A stretch of DNA of 64,000 nucleotides from JBMDXB01 sp048594885 (GCA_048594885.1 JBMDXB010000112.1:62001-126000); one strand, 5' to 3'; numbered from the stretch's first letter, positions 35,153 to 46,287 are shown. Notes: generated by a model from the sequence alone, not told the origin. Numbers and translations: made by a program.

Positions 35153-38100
35153 TCAGCGCGGCACCGTGACGGTGACGGCCGACGTCGATCGATTGCCGCC
35201 GTCGTCGCTGCACTCGACAACGATGGTATAGACGCGGCCGTCGCCTTTGCCCAGACGCTCCGCTCGCAGGTTCACTGTCAGATCGCCGGTGATCTCCCAG
35301 TCCGGGAACGAGTCGCCGGCGCCCGCCCCCTGTTCGGGCTCGTTGCTCGTGACGGCGACGATGCGGCAGTCGACCGATGGATCGCACAGGTCGGTGACCG
35401 AAACGCTGACGGTGACCGGCACCATCTCGTGATTGACGCGCGTGAGTACGGCCGGAGACGCCGTGACGGATGCAATTACGGGCGGCGCGGCGTCGACGAC
35501 CGTCACGACGACAGTGTCGGTCGCGAATCCGCCCTGGCCGTCGTCGACCGTGAGCGTCATCAAGTTAGCGCCCAACGGCAGCTTCGCGTTCAGCGTCGCG
35601 CCGGACACCGTGCCGAACGGGCCGGTCCACGTGAACGACAGGGCATCCCCATCCGCATCCGAGCCGCTGCCGACGAGCGTGATGGACGCACGGCAGTCGG
35701 GTCCGCAGGCCACTCTCTGATCCGGCCCGGCATCTGCGACGGGCGCACGGTTGCGGTATTCGAGCGCACCGATGTCCACGCGCGCATCGCCGTCACCGTC
35801 TCCGTCCACGACCCGCTGTCCTCCCGCGACATCGACCGCCGGAAGGTACGGAGCCGAGCCATTGCCCGTGTCGATTGCCGGCGACGTCATCGTGACGCGG
35901 AAGTCGCCGCCTGCCGCATCAAGGAACTTCGGATCGGCGGAGATGTTGCCGTCGATCCCGGTCTGGTCGCCGCAGGTGCCGCCATAGGCCGCCCCATCAC
36001 CGCTGAAGACATCGTTCGAGCTCAGGACGGGTAACGACACGCCGGTGGTGTTGTCGCAGTAGAACGCCGGCCCGGCGCTGGCCGCGAAGATGTTGTTGTG
36101 CAGCGCGTGTCGGGCGTCGTACCCGCTGACGTGCACGGCCGGCCACGACACCGACGCGCTGTTCGCGGCAACGGTGTTGTTCACCCACACGTTGACGCCG
36201 CTCGATGCGACCCAGTCGATGCCGGCGCCGACGCAGGCGCTGTTGCCGACGATCAGGTTGTTGATGAGCCGCACCTGCGAGAAGTTCGCGGTCCTGATGC
36301 CGCCGCCATATCCGCATCCGGCCGGACCGCTCGTGGAATTGTTCTTGATCACGTTCCCGCTGACCGTCGCATTGCCCGCGGCAAAGAGCGCGAGTCCGCC
36401 GCCGCTCGCCGCCTCGCCGCGATTCTCGGAGATTTCGTTGTCGACGATCTCCGCCGACGAGTTGCCGCCGACGTAGACGCCCATCCCCCATCCACCCGTG
36501 CAGCCGGTGGATGCATTCCGCGTGATGCGGTTGTTCGCGACCAGCGGCGAGCCGAACTGGCTGTAGATGCCGGCGCCCGAGCACGCGCGGTTGTCGGCGA
36601 TCACGTTGCCCTCTACGGTCGGCGACGCATTCCAGATGTAGATGCCGCCACCCGAGTGCGCGATGTAGCCACCGCGCACGGTGAAGCCCCGCAGCACGGA
36701 CGCGCGGGTCTCGCCAGACTGGAACGTGACGACCGGTCCTGCCCCGCCGCCGTCGATGATCGTGCCGTCCGGGCCCTGCTCGCTCCGGACGGTGATCGCC
36801 TTGCCCATGAAGTTGATCCGCTCGACGTACGTGCCCGGCGCAACGACAACCGTGTCGCCGGAAACCGCGGAGAAGATCGCCGCCTGAATCGTCGGCTGTT
36901 CGGCCGGCACGTTGATGACCGTGTCGCGCACCAGGACCACGTGGAAGGTGACGCTCGTCTCCGTGCTGTTACCGGCCACGTCCACCGCCGTGACGGTCAG
37001 CGTGTGCGGGCCCAGCGAGAGCGTCGACAGGTCGATTGTGCTGCCGGAGAACGGACTGCCGTCGAGCATGTACGCCGCCGGGCCCGCCAGCCCTGAAGTT
37101 CCGTCGCCCACCGCCGCCGAAATGGCGATCGTGTCCGTGTAGACGTACTCTCTCGACTCGGGCGACGCGATGTAGACGCTCGGCGGCTCCGTATCGATCA
37201 TGATCGGCGTCGCCGGCGCCGCGTCCTCGACGTTGCCCGCAAGGTCCGTCGAGAATGCGCTGATTCCCGTCAGACCCTCGGCACTGACGATGAACGGGCC
37301 CGCGTACGTTTGCAGCGGTCCGTTGTCGATGCGGTATTGGGTCAGCGCGACTCCGCTTCCGGCCTCGTCGGTGGCCGACAACGTCACCTCGACCGGCGAG
37401 CGATACCAGCCCGCCTCGCCAGGCGCCCCCGACAGGAGAACGCTCGTAACCGGTGGCACCGTGTCGGTCGGATCCGGCGGCGCGCCCATATCGAGCCGCG
37501 CCACGAACCCATCGTCGGTCCCTGCATTCACCGGCTGCAGCGGATTCCGCACCGGGAAATTCGCCGAGCTGGTGTACCCCGCGATGATGACGGACTCCTG
37601 TGCGACGATCGCAACCGCGCGTCCCAGGTCGTTGCCGGCGCCGCCGAGGAAAGTGGAGTAGCGCAGGCCGCCTTGGGCATCGAATTTCGTGACGAAGGCG
37701 TCAACCTGCCCCCCGTGCATCCCCTGCGCCGCATCAGGCGTCGTCGGGAAGTCCGCTGACATCGTCGAGCCGGTGACGAACGTCTCACCCGATGCAGTGA
37801 CGGCCACGTCCGGGCCAGGGGTCTGCGTCGTGTCCGACTCCAGCGCGCTGCCGCCGAGAAATGTCGAGTACACGAAGCTGGAGCCCTCGGGGTAGAGAAC
37901 CGAGACGAACGCATCGGCGTACCCGCCGCCTGGTTGTGGCTGCGCCGCGTTGACGACCGGGAACGTGTAGGACCACGTCAACCCGGCGACGTGAGCGCGA
38001 CCGTTCGCGTCGACGGCGACCTTCGGCGCCGATTCGAAGCCGGGTCCACCCAGATACGTCGAGTACACCGCCGATCCGCCGCTGGCGATCTTCGCAATGA

Positions 38101-40450
38101 AGACGTCCTGCACGCCGCCGTAGAATTCCTGCAGCGCGTTGAGCACCGGCAGGTCGGCCGACGATGTCGTGCCGACGAAGATCTTCGACTCGTTTCCGTC
38201 GAGCGCGATGTCGGTGATCGCCTCGTGCGACGTCCCGCCGAAATACGTCGAATACTCGAGCGTCGAGCCATCGGCGCTCACTGTCGCCACGAAGCCGTCA
38301 CGGTTCATCAACACGCCGAGGTATGCCGTTCCAGCGTTCTGCGGATGCACGGCGATTGCTGCGGCCGGCACGCTGTCCGAGTGCGTCGGCTGCCACCAGA
38401 CACCGCCGTCGTAGGTGACCGCCGATCCCCACCAGTACGTCGAGACGTACATCGTCAGCGAATCGGACGGCGCCACCGCGATCGCGGCGATTGGGACACC
38501 GATGAATACCGGGTCCGGCTCCCAGGACGCGCCGCCCGTTGTCGTCTTGAACAGGCCGTCGTAGCCGCCCGCGTAGGCGATGGACGGATTCGCGGGATCG
38601 ACACTCACCAGGTTGACGCTCGTGCCCGGGAGTCCGGCATTCGCCGGCACCCACGAGGCGCCATTCGCGCTCGTGAACATGCCCTCGGCCGTCGCCGCGT
38701 ACAGTGTCGTTCCACCGAGTGCGAGCGCGTGCACCGGCGCGTTCAGCCCCGTCGGACTCCACGAGTCGCCGCCGTCCGTGCTCACGATCACGCCCGTCAC
38801 GTCGCCGGAGTTGAGCCCGGCGTACACGACTCCCGGTCTCGCCGGATCGACGGCGATCGCGGCGACGGACGATCCAAAGGGGAGGAACTGCCAGGTCGCG
38901 CCGCCATCGACGCTTCGAAACATGCCACCCTGCGTGCCGGCATACACGGCCGGCGCCGGTCCCGCATTCCCGACGGCGAGGCTCGTCACCTGCCATCCGG
39001 TGAGTTCGCTGCCGGCCGGCGCCCACGTGAGTCCGCCGTCAATCGACTTGAACACTCCCTCCATCTGCGTGCCCGCGTACACCGTATCCGGGCTGAAGGG
39101 GTCGATCGCGATTGCCGTCACTCCTGACGCGCGGAGACCAGCGTTCTCACCGGTCCACAGGCCGCCGCCATCGACGGTGCGGAAGAGCGGGTGGCCGCCG
39201 AGGAGCGGCTGCAACGGGTTGACCGTCGGGAAGTCGGCCGACAGCGTGGAGCCCCCGATATGGGCGCGGCCGTCGGCGCCCACGACAATGCCGTTGCCGT
39301 AGTCCTCTGAGCGGCCGCCGAGCAACGTCGAGTACGCGGGCGAACCGTCGGCCGTGAACTTGAAGACGAAAGCGTCGAACGTTCCTCGATTCTCGAGCTG
39401 AAAGCCGTTGAACACCGGGAAATCGACCGACATCGTCGCGCCGGTGACGTAGACGGCGCCCTCGGCGTCAAGGGCCACGGCCTTCGCCGAGTCCTCGTGA
39501 GTGCCGCCGAAATACGTCGCGTAGACGAGTGCACTGCCAGCGGCGTTCAGCTTGGCGACGAATGCCTCGCCGAGGCCGCTCGGCCGGGGCTGCAGCGGAT
39601 TGACGAGGGGCAAATCGGCTGACCAGGTGTCGCCGACGATGACGATGTTGCCCTCGGCGTCGGCGGCCACGCCGTTGATGCGCTCCTCGTTCGAGCCACC
39701 GAGGTAGGTCGCGTAGCTGAGGACAGGATCGATGACCAGCGAGAGCTGCTCGTCGTACGCGCCGACGGCAAAGCCGATGGTCCCGTCGCGACGCACGTCG
39801 TACCGCCCGTCGATCGGCAGCCGCACGCCGTGCTGTTCCTGATAGACCAGCGGTGCGCGATGCGTCAGCGAGCCAGCTTGCGTGGTGATGACGACATTGC
39901 CCCCGTCGTCAACGCGCACAGTCTCGGCGCCCTCGATCGCGAACGCGATGTCCGCCGGCGAGGCGCCAGGCGCGACGATGAAGTCGTATTCGAGTTGACG
40001 CTGGTTGCCGTAGTAGACGAGATCGACGCCCGGATACACGCCCGCGTAAGTGACGCTGGCGTGCGCGGTCACGCCTCTCCTCCACGCGCGGGAGTCCCTG
40101 CCGATGACGTGGTTCGAGCGGCCGGGCAGCTCCGCGCCCGCCGTTGCGGCTACTCCGTCGCGGCCACCAACCAACCGCATCGCGATCATCTCTGGCTGCG
40201 CCGAGCCGGGCGCCTTCAGAACGATCGTGGCGTCGCCGCCCGACAGGTACACGCCGTAGCCTGCGCCGCGCGCCGTGAAGTCAGCCGCCGCGCGCGAGGA
40301 CTCAGGGCTGCGCTCGAAGCGAAGCGGCAGTTGCAGGAAGGCGGCCGTGCGCGCAGCCGCCATCGGGGCGGCTGTGTGCATGACCGGTGAACTGGCGGCG
40401 AGGATGAAGAAGAGCGCGATGAAGACGGTACGGTTGCGGCGTCGAATCAC
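35153..40450 (-). CDS. Giant mosaic surface protein (DUF7948, SBBP, BNR-like, OmpL47-like, parallel beta-helix, PKD)
   Basis: The start is GTG 40450 because GGAGGT lies 8 nt upstream; 27 upstream codons are rejected. It has 1765 residues with signal (RTVFIALFFILAASSP). Order: DUF7948-like N-domain (about 30-235); SBBP repeats (240-415, VLSYATYLGGSNEE, VYVTGATMSVDFP); BNR/sortilin-like repeats (420-720, VFKSIDGGLTWAP); more SBBP (735-990); OmpL47-like Ig domains (1000-1175, GWYRSPVEVTLSATD); right-handed beta-helix (1190-1540, VEGNVIADNRACSGAG); PKD-like domain (1555-1640, VADAGPDQRVACG); and an Ig-like end. It is probably a cell-surface adhesin or scaffold. The ribosome-binding site lies in a hairpin matching that of the DUF11 gene. 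Confidence 0.88.
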   Translation of the reverse strand: MIRRRNRTVFIALFFILAASSPVMHTAAPMAAARTAAFLQLPLRFERSPESSRAAADFTARGAGYGVYLSGGDATIVLKAPGSAQPEMIAMRLVGGRDGVAATAGAELPGRSNHVIGRDSRAWRRGVTAHASVTYAGVYPGVDLVYYGNQRQLEYDFIVAPGASPADIAFAIEGAETVRVDDGGNVVITTQAGSLTHRAPLVYQEQHGVRLPIDGRYDVRRDGTIGFAVGAYDEQLSLVIDPVLSYATYLGGSNEERINGVAADAEGNIVIVGDTWSADLPLVNPLQPRPSGLGEAFVAKLNAAGSALVYATYFGGTHEDSAKAVALDAEGAVYVTGATMSVDFPVFNGFQLENRGTFDAFVFKFTADGSPAYSTLLGGRSEDYGNGIVVGADGRAHIGGSTLSADFPTVNPLQPLLGGHPLFRTVDGGGLWTGENAGLRASGVTAIAIDPFSPDTVYAGTQMEGVFKSIDGGLTWAPAGSELTGWQVTSLAVGNAGPAPAVYAGTQGGMFRSVDGGATWQFLPFGSSVAAIAVDPARPGVVYAGLNSGDVTGVIVSTDGGDSWSPTGLNAPVHALALGGTTLYAATAEGMFTSANGASWVPANAGLPGTSVNLVSVDPANPSIAYAGGYDGLFKTTTGGASWEPDPVFIGVPIAAIAVAPSDSLTMYVSTYWWGSAVTYDGGVWWQPTHSDSVPAAAIAVHPQNAGTAYLGVLMNRDGFVATVSADGSTLEYSTYFGGTSHEAITDIALDGNESKIFVGTTSSADLPVLNALQEFYGGVQDVFIAKIASGGSAVYSTYLGGPGFESAPKVAVDANGRAHVAGLTWSYTFPVVNAAQPQPGGGYADAFVSVLYPEGSSFVYSTFLGGSALESDTTQTPGPDVAVTASGETFVTGSTMSADFPTTPDAAQGMHGGQVDAFVTKFDAQGGLRYSTFLGGAGNDLGRAVAIVAQESVIIAGYTSSANFPVRNPLQPVNAGTDDGFVARLDMGAPPDPTDTVPPVTSVLLSGAPGEAGWYRSPVEVTLSATDEAGSGVALTQYRIDNGPLQTYAGPFIVSAEGLTGISAFSTDLAGNVEDAAPATPIMIDTEPPSVYIASPESREYVYTDTIAISAAVGDGTSGLAGPAAYMLDGSPFSGSTIDLSTLSLGPHTLTVTAVDVAGNSTETSVTFHVVLVRDTVINVPAEQPTIQAAIFSAVSGDTVVVAPGTYVERINFMGKAITVRSEQGPDGTIIDGGGAGPVVTFQSGETRASVLRGFTVRGGYIAHSGGGIYIWNASPTVEGNVIADNRACSGAGIYSQFGSPLVANNRITRNASTGCTGGWGMGVYVGGNSSAEIVDNEISENRGEAASGGGLALFAAGNATVSGNVIKNNSTSGPAGCGYGGGIRTANFSQVRLINNLIVGNSACVGAGIDWVASSGVNVWVNNTVAANSASVSWPAVHVSGYDARHALHNNIFAASAGPAFYCDNTTGVSLPVLSSNDVFSGDGAAYGGTCGDQTGIDGNISADPKFLDAAGGDFRVTMTSPAIDTGNGSAPYLPAVDVAGGQRVVDGDGDGDARVDIGALEYRNRAPVADAGPDQRVACGPDCRASITLVGSGSDADGDALSFTWTGPFGTVSGATLNAKLPLGANLMTLTVDDGQGGFATDTVVVTVVDAAPPVIASVTASPAVLTRVNHEMVPVTVSVSVTDLCDPSVDCRIVAVTSNEPEQGAGAGDSFPDWEITGDLTVNLRAERLGKGDGRVYTIVVECSDDGGNRSTSAVTVTVPR

Positions 40451-40456
40451 GAGGGA

Positions 40457-40486
40457 GCACCTCCGGCATATGAGTACGGGAGGCGC
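40457..40486 (-). promoter_or_regulatory. Hairpin leader that would sequester the ribosome-binding site of the giant surface-protein gene
   Basis: On the minus strand GCGCCTCC (40486-40479) can pair with GGAGGTGC (40464-40457). The latter holds the Shine-Dalgarno element for GTG 40450. The loop is 14 nt and unrelated to the loop at 21673-21685, while the arms and a flanking CATG are conserved between the two leaders. Confidence 0.55.
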
Positions 40487-40644
40487 CCATGTCAATAACC
40501 GCGCCACAGCGATTTTCGCGCTGGGCAACACGCGGCTCAGCCAGCCGGATCACGCGGGCATACGAAACGGTGCTCGAATTTCAGATTCGTGCGATGCGAT
40601 CTGCGCGCTGCCGCGGCGTGTGCGGCCGTGTGCGCGAAGGCAGG

Positions 40645-41937
40645 TCACAGGAGCTGCTGACGCAGCGCGTCGAGGCTTGGCGGCAGATCTTCTTCCTGGA
40701 CGGGCAGCCGCAGCAGGCGTTCGAGGTTGGGCGGGATCGGCACCGGCCGCCCGATCAACGGCTCCACGATCTCGTCGAACTTCGCAGGATGCGCGGTAGC
40801 GACGAGCACCCAATGCTCGTCATCGTCACCGCGGGCGACCTGCCGATAGACGTGCGCCGCAGTCGCCGTGTGTGGGCACCACACGTGACGGACTGAGCCG
40901 GCATCTCGCACGATCGTCGTCTTGATCTCTTCATCCGACACGACGAACGCGTCGAGCTGACGCCGGATCTCCTCAACGTCCGGCCACAGCCAGCGCACGC
41001 GCTCCATGTTCGACGGGCTGCCGACGTCCATCGCCGAGGCGAGCGTCGCGACGGACGCGCGCGGCTGCCACACGCCGGTTGCGAGATAGTCGGGAATGGG
41101 GCGGTTGGCGTTCGTCGCCAGCACGATACGTCCCACGGGCAGGCCCATCTCGCGCGCGAGGATGCACGCCATCGCATTCCCCAGATTGCCCGTCGGCACG
41201 ATGCAATTCGGCCGGCGCTGCTCGTCGTGCCAGACGCGCAGGCTCGCCTGCGCGTAGTAGACGATCTGCGGCAGCAACCGGCCGATGTTGATGCTGTTGG
41301 CCGACGACAACGTCAGTGACGCAGTGAGCGCCGGGTCCTGAAACGCGTCCTTGACGAGCCGCTGGCAGTCGTCGAACGTGCCGTGGACGGCGAACGTCCG
41401 CACGTTGCCGCCCCAGCATGCCAGTTGATGCGCCTGGCGGCGCGAGACCAGTCCCTTCGGATACAGCACGACGACGTCCGCGAAAGTCGCCTGATGAAAG
41501 GCGCTCGCGACCGCGGCGCCCGTGTCGCCGGAGGTGGCAACCAGGATCGTGATCTTTCGCGGACCCTGATGGATCCGCTCGAGGCAGGCCGCGAGGAAGC
41601 GCGCGCCGAAATCCTTGAACGCGCAGGTCGGGCCGTGAAAGAGCTCGAGGACGCTGGCGGCGGTCGGCGTGCCGCTCAATCGGACGAGCGGCGCCGGGAA
41701 GGTGAAGGCGCGTCCGGCGATCGCATCGAGGTGTGATTCGAGCGGATCGCCGGCGAAGAACGGCCGCAGCACGGCGCGCGCGACGTCGGCGAGGCCACCA
41801 TCGGGCGGGAACTCCTCGACGGCGAGTGCCGGGATTCCTTCCGGCACGTACAGCCCGCCGTCCGTCGCCAGCCCTCGCGCGATTGCCTCGCTCAGGCTTG
41901 CCACTCCACCGTCGCCGCGCGTGCTGACGAACCTCAT
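40645..41937 (-). CDS. thrC: Threonine synthase
   Basis: The start is ATG 41937, overlapping the thrB stop by 4 nt. It has 430 residues, normal for the ThrC type with an N-terminal VSTRGDGGVASLSEAIARGL, quoted as MRFVSTRGDGG, which is the family's opening block. The PLP lysine is in PTCAFKDFGARF (Lys108). The phosphate-binding loop is VATSGDTGAAVA, and SSANSINIGRLLPQ follows. It converts O-phosphohomoserine to threonine in the cytoplasm. It is the third gene of the ilvA-thrB-thrC operon. No key residue is missing. Confidence 0.95.
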   Translation of the reverse strand: MRFVSTRGDGGVASLSEAIARGLATDGGLYVPEGIPALAVEEFPPDGGLADVARAVLRPFFAGDPLESHLDAIAGRAFTFPAPLVRLSGTPTAASVLELFHGPTCAFKDFGARFLAACLERIHQGPRKITILVATSGDTGAAVASAFHQATFADVVVLYPKGLVSRRQAHQLACWGGNVRTFAVHGTFDDCQRLVKDAFQDPALTASLTLSSANSINIGRLLPQIVYYAQASLRVWHDEQRRPNCIVPTGNLGNAMACILAREMGLPVGRIVLATNANRPIPDYLATGVWQPRASVATLASAMDVGSPSNMERVRWLWPDVEEIRRQLDAFVVSDEEIKTTIVRDAGSVRHVWCPHTATAAHVYRQVARGDDDEHWVLVATAHPAKFDEIVEPLIGRPVPIPPNLERLLRLPVQEEDLPPSLDALRQQLL

Positions 41938-42862
41938 GATCGACGGATCACCCTCGCGCCATCCGGCGAGATCGGGGAGATCCAACTGTCGGCGCCGATC
42001 CCGGCGGACTCGAACGCCGCGACGATCGCCCGGCGCACGCCGTCCGCCTTCGGCTCCTCGCACCACGCGAACACCGTCGGCCCGGCGCCGGAAATCGAAC
42101 AGCCCAGCGCGCCTTCGGCCAGCGCGGCGCGCTTGACCTCGTCGAACTGCGGGATCAGCGCCTTTCGCTGCGGCTCGATCACGACGTCCTCGAGCGCCGC
42201 GCGAATCATCGCGAGATCGCCGGTGTAGCAGCCGGAAAGAAAGCCGCCGAGATTCGCCTGCTGCCAGACGACGTCTCCGAGCGGCACCGTCGATTTGAGC
42301 ATCGCGCGCGCCGTGCGCGTCGTCACCTCGATGTGCGGATGCACCAGCACGCAGCGGATGACGTCCGGCACCGGAATCTGCCGGACGATCGGGTCGTCGA
42401 TCCCGACCGTGAGCACCAGCCCGCCATAGAGCGACGGCGCAACGTTGTCGGCGTGCGGGGAACCGCTTGCCGTCGATTCGCCTCGTATCGCGCAGCGCAG
42501 CAATTGCAGGTTCTCGAGCGGCGTGTCGAGCAGCGCGTTGGCGGCGACGACGGCCGCAACGGCGGACGCCGCGGATCCACCGAGGCCCGATCCGAGCGGA
42601 ATGCCCTTTTCGATCGTCAGCTCGAAGCCGAAGTCGATCCCGGCGGCGTCGCGCAAAGCGACGACGGCGACGCCAGCCGTGTTCTGCGCCGCATCCAGTG
42701 GGAGATCGCGGACGACGCCTCGTATCGCGGCGATGCGGACGCCAGGCTCGTCGATGCGACGAGCCGTGACGGTGTCGCCGAGTACCGGCACGCTGTGCCC
42801 GAGCACGTCGAAGCCGACGCCGACGTTCCCGACGCTCGCCGGCGCGAACGCCACTGCTTCGG

Positions 42863-42866
<4 letters not shown>
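41934..42866 (-). CDS. thrB: Homoserine kinase
   Basis: A 310-residue GHMP kinase starting at ATG 42866, overlapping the ilvA stop by 4 nt and the thrC start by 4 nt. Visible motifs are the N-terminal FAPASVGNVGVGFDVLG, the ATP loop KGIPLGSGLGGSAASAV (about 88-103), and the C-terminal ALGCSISGAGPTVFAWCE. It phosphorylates homoserine for ThrC. The preceding open frame upstream of ATG 42866 lies inside ilvA in another frame and is not used. Confidence 0.95.
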
Positions 42867-44392
<1,526 letters not shown>

Positions 44393-44407
44393 CTGCCGGC
44401 GATCATA

Positions 44408-44439
44408 TCGCGCAGGCCGCTTGACAGCGGCCTGCGCGA
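44408..44439 (-). promoter_or_regulatory. 13-bp perfect hairpin immediately upstream of ilvA
   Basis: TCGCGCAGGCCGC (44408-44420) and GCGGCCTGCGCGA (44427-44439) pair perfectly around a 6-nt loop. It lies 15 nt upstream of the ilvA ATG, with no Shine-Dalgarno between. No T-tract follows on the coding strand, so it is not a simple terminator. Confidence 0.6.
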
Positions 44440-44549
44440 AGGACCAACGACCAAGGGCCAAGGGCCAAGGGACCCAAGGACAAAGGACCAGGGACCAAGG
44501 ACCAGGGACCAAGGACCAAGGACCAGGGCCCAGGGACCAGGGCCCAGAG
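44440..44549. repeat. Heptanucleotide tandem array (GACCAGG/GACCAAG family)
   Basis: Nine consecutive heptamers at 44486-44548 alternate GACCAGG, GACCAAG and GCCCAGG, with degenerate copies back to about 44440. GACCAGG is the reverse-complement family of GGTCCCT at 2567-2679. The array fills the gap between the lectin-like gene stop (44558) and the ilvA hairpin. Confidence 0.95.
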
Positions 44550-44557
44550 ACGGCGAT

Positions 44558-46057
44558 CTACCGATAGCTCATCGTCAAGCTCACCTGATCGAGTGACAGC
44601 GTGAAGAAGTTCGTCTGCGCTTGCTGCTCGAAGCTGATGATGACGGTCTGCCCTTTGAGCGCCTGCAGTGCGGACGTCAAATCGGCCGATCGTGCGTTCG
44701 GACCGAGCTGAATCGCGGCGTCGCCCGCATTTGTCGAGAACACCTCGACGAGGGGCGTGAGATCGAGCGCACGAATCATCACGCGGTATTCCTGGCCGGG
44801 ATCGAACAGCGCCGAGAACGACTGGACCCGGTCGCTCCACGACAGTGTCGCGCCGTGCACTTCGAGAGGCACGGCCAACGTCTGCATGGCCCGATTCAGG
44901 TTGACGACGGCCTGATCGGATACCAAGTCGTACGTGCCGGCGATCGGCGCCCGCGGCACCGCCGGCCCGCGCGGATCGAACGTGCCGTCGTTCACCGTCC
45001 ACGCGCCAGCGCCCGTCAGCATCCATCCGGCCGCATCGCCAGTCTCGAAGTCGCCGTTGGCGATGAACTCGCCCGTACGAACGGGACCGGTGTAGTAGCT
45101 GGCCCTGCCGGCACAGCTCTGGATGGCCCCCTTCTGCCGGCCGTTGATCGCACGAGCCCTCACGGCCTCGTTGCCCAGCGCGGCGACGCACGCGGTGAAC
45201 GCGCCGTGCGTCGTGGCGTCGATCGCGCACGCCTGGACCGCCTGCGAGAACAGCGATCCGTCCGGCAGCCTGTAGTCCGTCACACCGGAGTCGCAGCCGG
45301 CGATCGCGATGCCGCCGCACTGCTCGGTGAACGTCCAGGAGAGCACGTCGTGGTTGTTGAACGCCGCGCCGGTCCCGGCGCTGAAGCCGACGGTTCCAAT
45401 CGATGAACCGATCGTCGCCGGAATATCGATCGCGTGCGACATCGTCGGCGCCACCGGACGCACGCCGGTGTTGCTGACACGCACCTCGAGGACGCCGCCC
45501 GCGTAGTCGATCCACACCGACCAGATGGTCCCGTCGTTGAACTGTCCGGCAACAGGCTGCGCCACGACGCTGTCAATGCTGCCGTTGACATCGACGCCGA
45601 GGTGATTCGAATCGGGATCGGTGGCGAGGCCGTTGAACCAGGTGTCGAACTCCACGGCGATGCTGAGAGGCACGCCGTCGTAGCCGAACCCTCCGCCGAG
45701 ACCGCCGAGCGCATTTGGCCCGCCGGCGAGAATCATCATCGTCATCCCGTCCGCGCCGAACTGGCCGAGGAGATCGGGAGACGCGGGGCCCGAGTTGGTG
45801 AGGCGGAAGCGGAAGGACGACGAGAAGCTGCTGAGGCAGACCTGGCGGTTCGTCAACGCGGTGCCGGCGGCGCCGAAGACCGCGGGCGTCAGGCGAAGCA
45901 CGGGATCGGGATCGATGCCGTTGTTCACGGCGGCGGCGGTTCCGTTGAGCGTCAACGCGGAAGGATCGCTGAAGTCCGGGTAGTTCACCTGTCCGAAGGC
46001 GGGAGCGGCGACGAGACACACGAGCGTGGCAATGGAAATGGACGGTCTGAACGACAT
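44558..46057 (-). CDS. Secreted protein with L-type (legume-like) lectin domain
   Basis: The start is ATG 46057 behind AGGAGGAGAG; 72 upstream codons overlap the promoter region and are rejected. It has 499 residues with a signal peptide (SIATLVCLVAAPAFGQ). Residues about 25-245 look like an L-type lectin sandwich: FRFRLTNSG, GADGMTMMILAG, GYDGVPLSIAVEFDTW and SNHLGVDVNGS, with the Asp/Asn residues that bind calcium in legume lectins. The middle holds Cys pairs (QCGGIAIAGCD). The C-terminal about 150 residues form a carbohydrate-binding-like sandwich beginning IANGDFETGDAAGWM and are predicted to bind carbohydrate outside the cell. It is not obviously operonic with ilvA, from which the repeat array separates it. 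Confidence 0.78.
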   Translation of the reverse strand: MSFRPSISIATLVCLVAAPAFGQVNYPDFSDPSALTLNGTAAAVNNGIDPDPVLRLTPAVFGAAGTALTNRQVCLSSFSSSFRFRLTNSGPASPDLLGQFGADGMTMMILAGGPNALGGLGGGFGYDGVPLSIAVEFDTWFNGLATDPDSNHLGVDVNGSIDSVVAQPVAGQFNDGTIWSVWIDYAGGVLEVRVSNTGVRPVAPTMSHAIDIPATIGSSIGTVGFSAGTGAAFNNHDVLSWTFTEQCGGIAIAGCDSGVTDYRLPDGSLFSQAVQACAIDATTHGAFTACVAALGNEAVRARAINGRQKGAIQSCAGRASYYTGPVRTGEFIANGDFETGDAAGWMLTGAGAWTVNDGTFDPRGPAVPRAPIAGTYDLVSDQAVVNLNRAMQTLAVPLEVHGATLSWSDRVQSFSALFDPGQEYRVMIRALDLTPLVEVFSTNAGDAAIQLGPNARSADLTSALQALKGQTVIISFEQQAQTNFFTLSLDQVSLTMSYR

Positions 46058-46136
46058 CTCTCCTCCTGGAGCTGTCGGCAGAGGCCTGCGCCGGGGAAGG
46101 CGCGCGGAGTCTAGCACTTCCATTTCGTCTGCGACT

Positions 46137-46171
46137 GTACGACGATCGGCGTACGACCATCGGCGTACGGT
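46137..46171. repeat. Short heptad array (GTACGAC/GATCGGC)
   Basis: Five heptamers: GTACGAC, GATCGGC, GTACGAC, CATCGGC, GTACGGT. It contains the 15-mer CGATCGGCGTACGAC (46143-46157), identical to 21730-21744. It lies about 80 nt upstream of the lectin-like gene start in the divergent gap. Confidence 0.65.
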
Positions 46172-46287
46172 CAGTGCTGGAAGCACTCGGCGGCGTGCTG
46201 CTCGCCTCATTGACCCGCGTGGCGTACTATTCGCCGCGTGGGCTGACGGCTGTTCCTCGGCCGCGGCGGGCATCGAAAGGAGGTCGA

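Noticed and set aside
44393..44557. Threonine/isoleucine attenuator or T-box before ilvA
   Set aside because: No short leader peptide with Thr/Ile runs, no T-box sequence and no T-tract terminator. Only the plain 13-bp hairpin is supported.
46209..46229. Promoter TTGACC...TACTAT for the cyclopropane-synthase gene
   Set aside because: Spacing between the hexamers is only about 9 nt, too short for sigma70.
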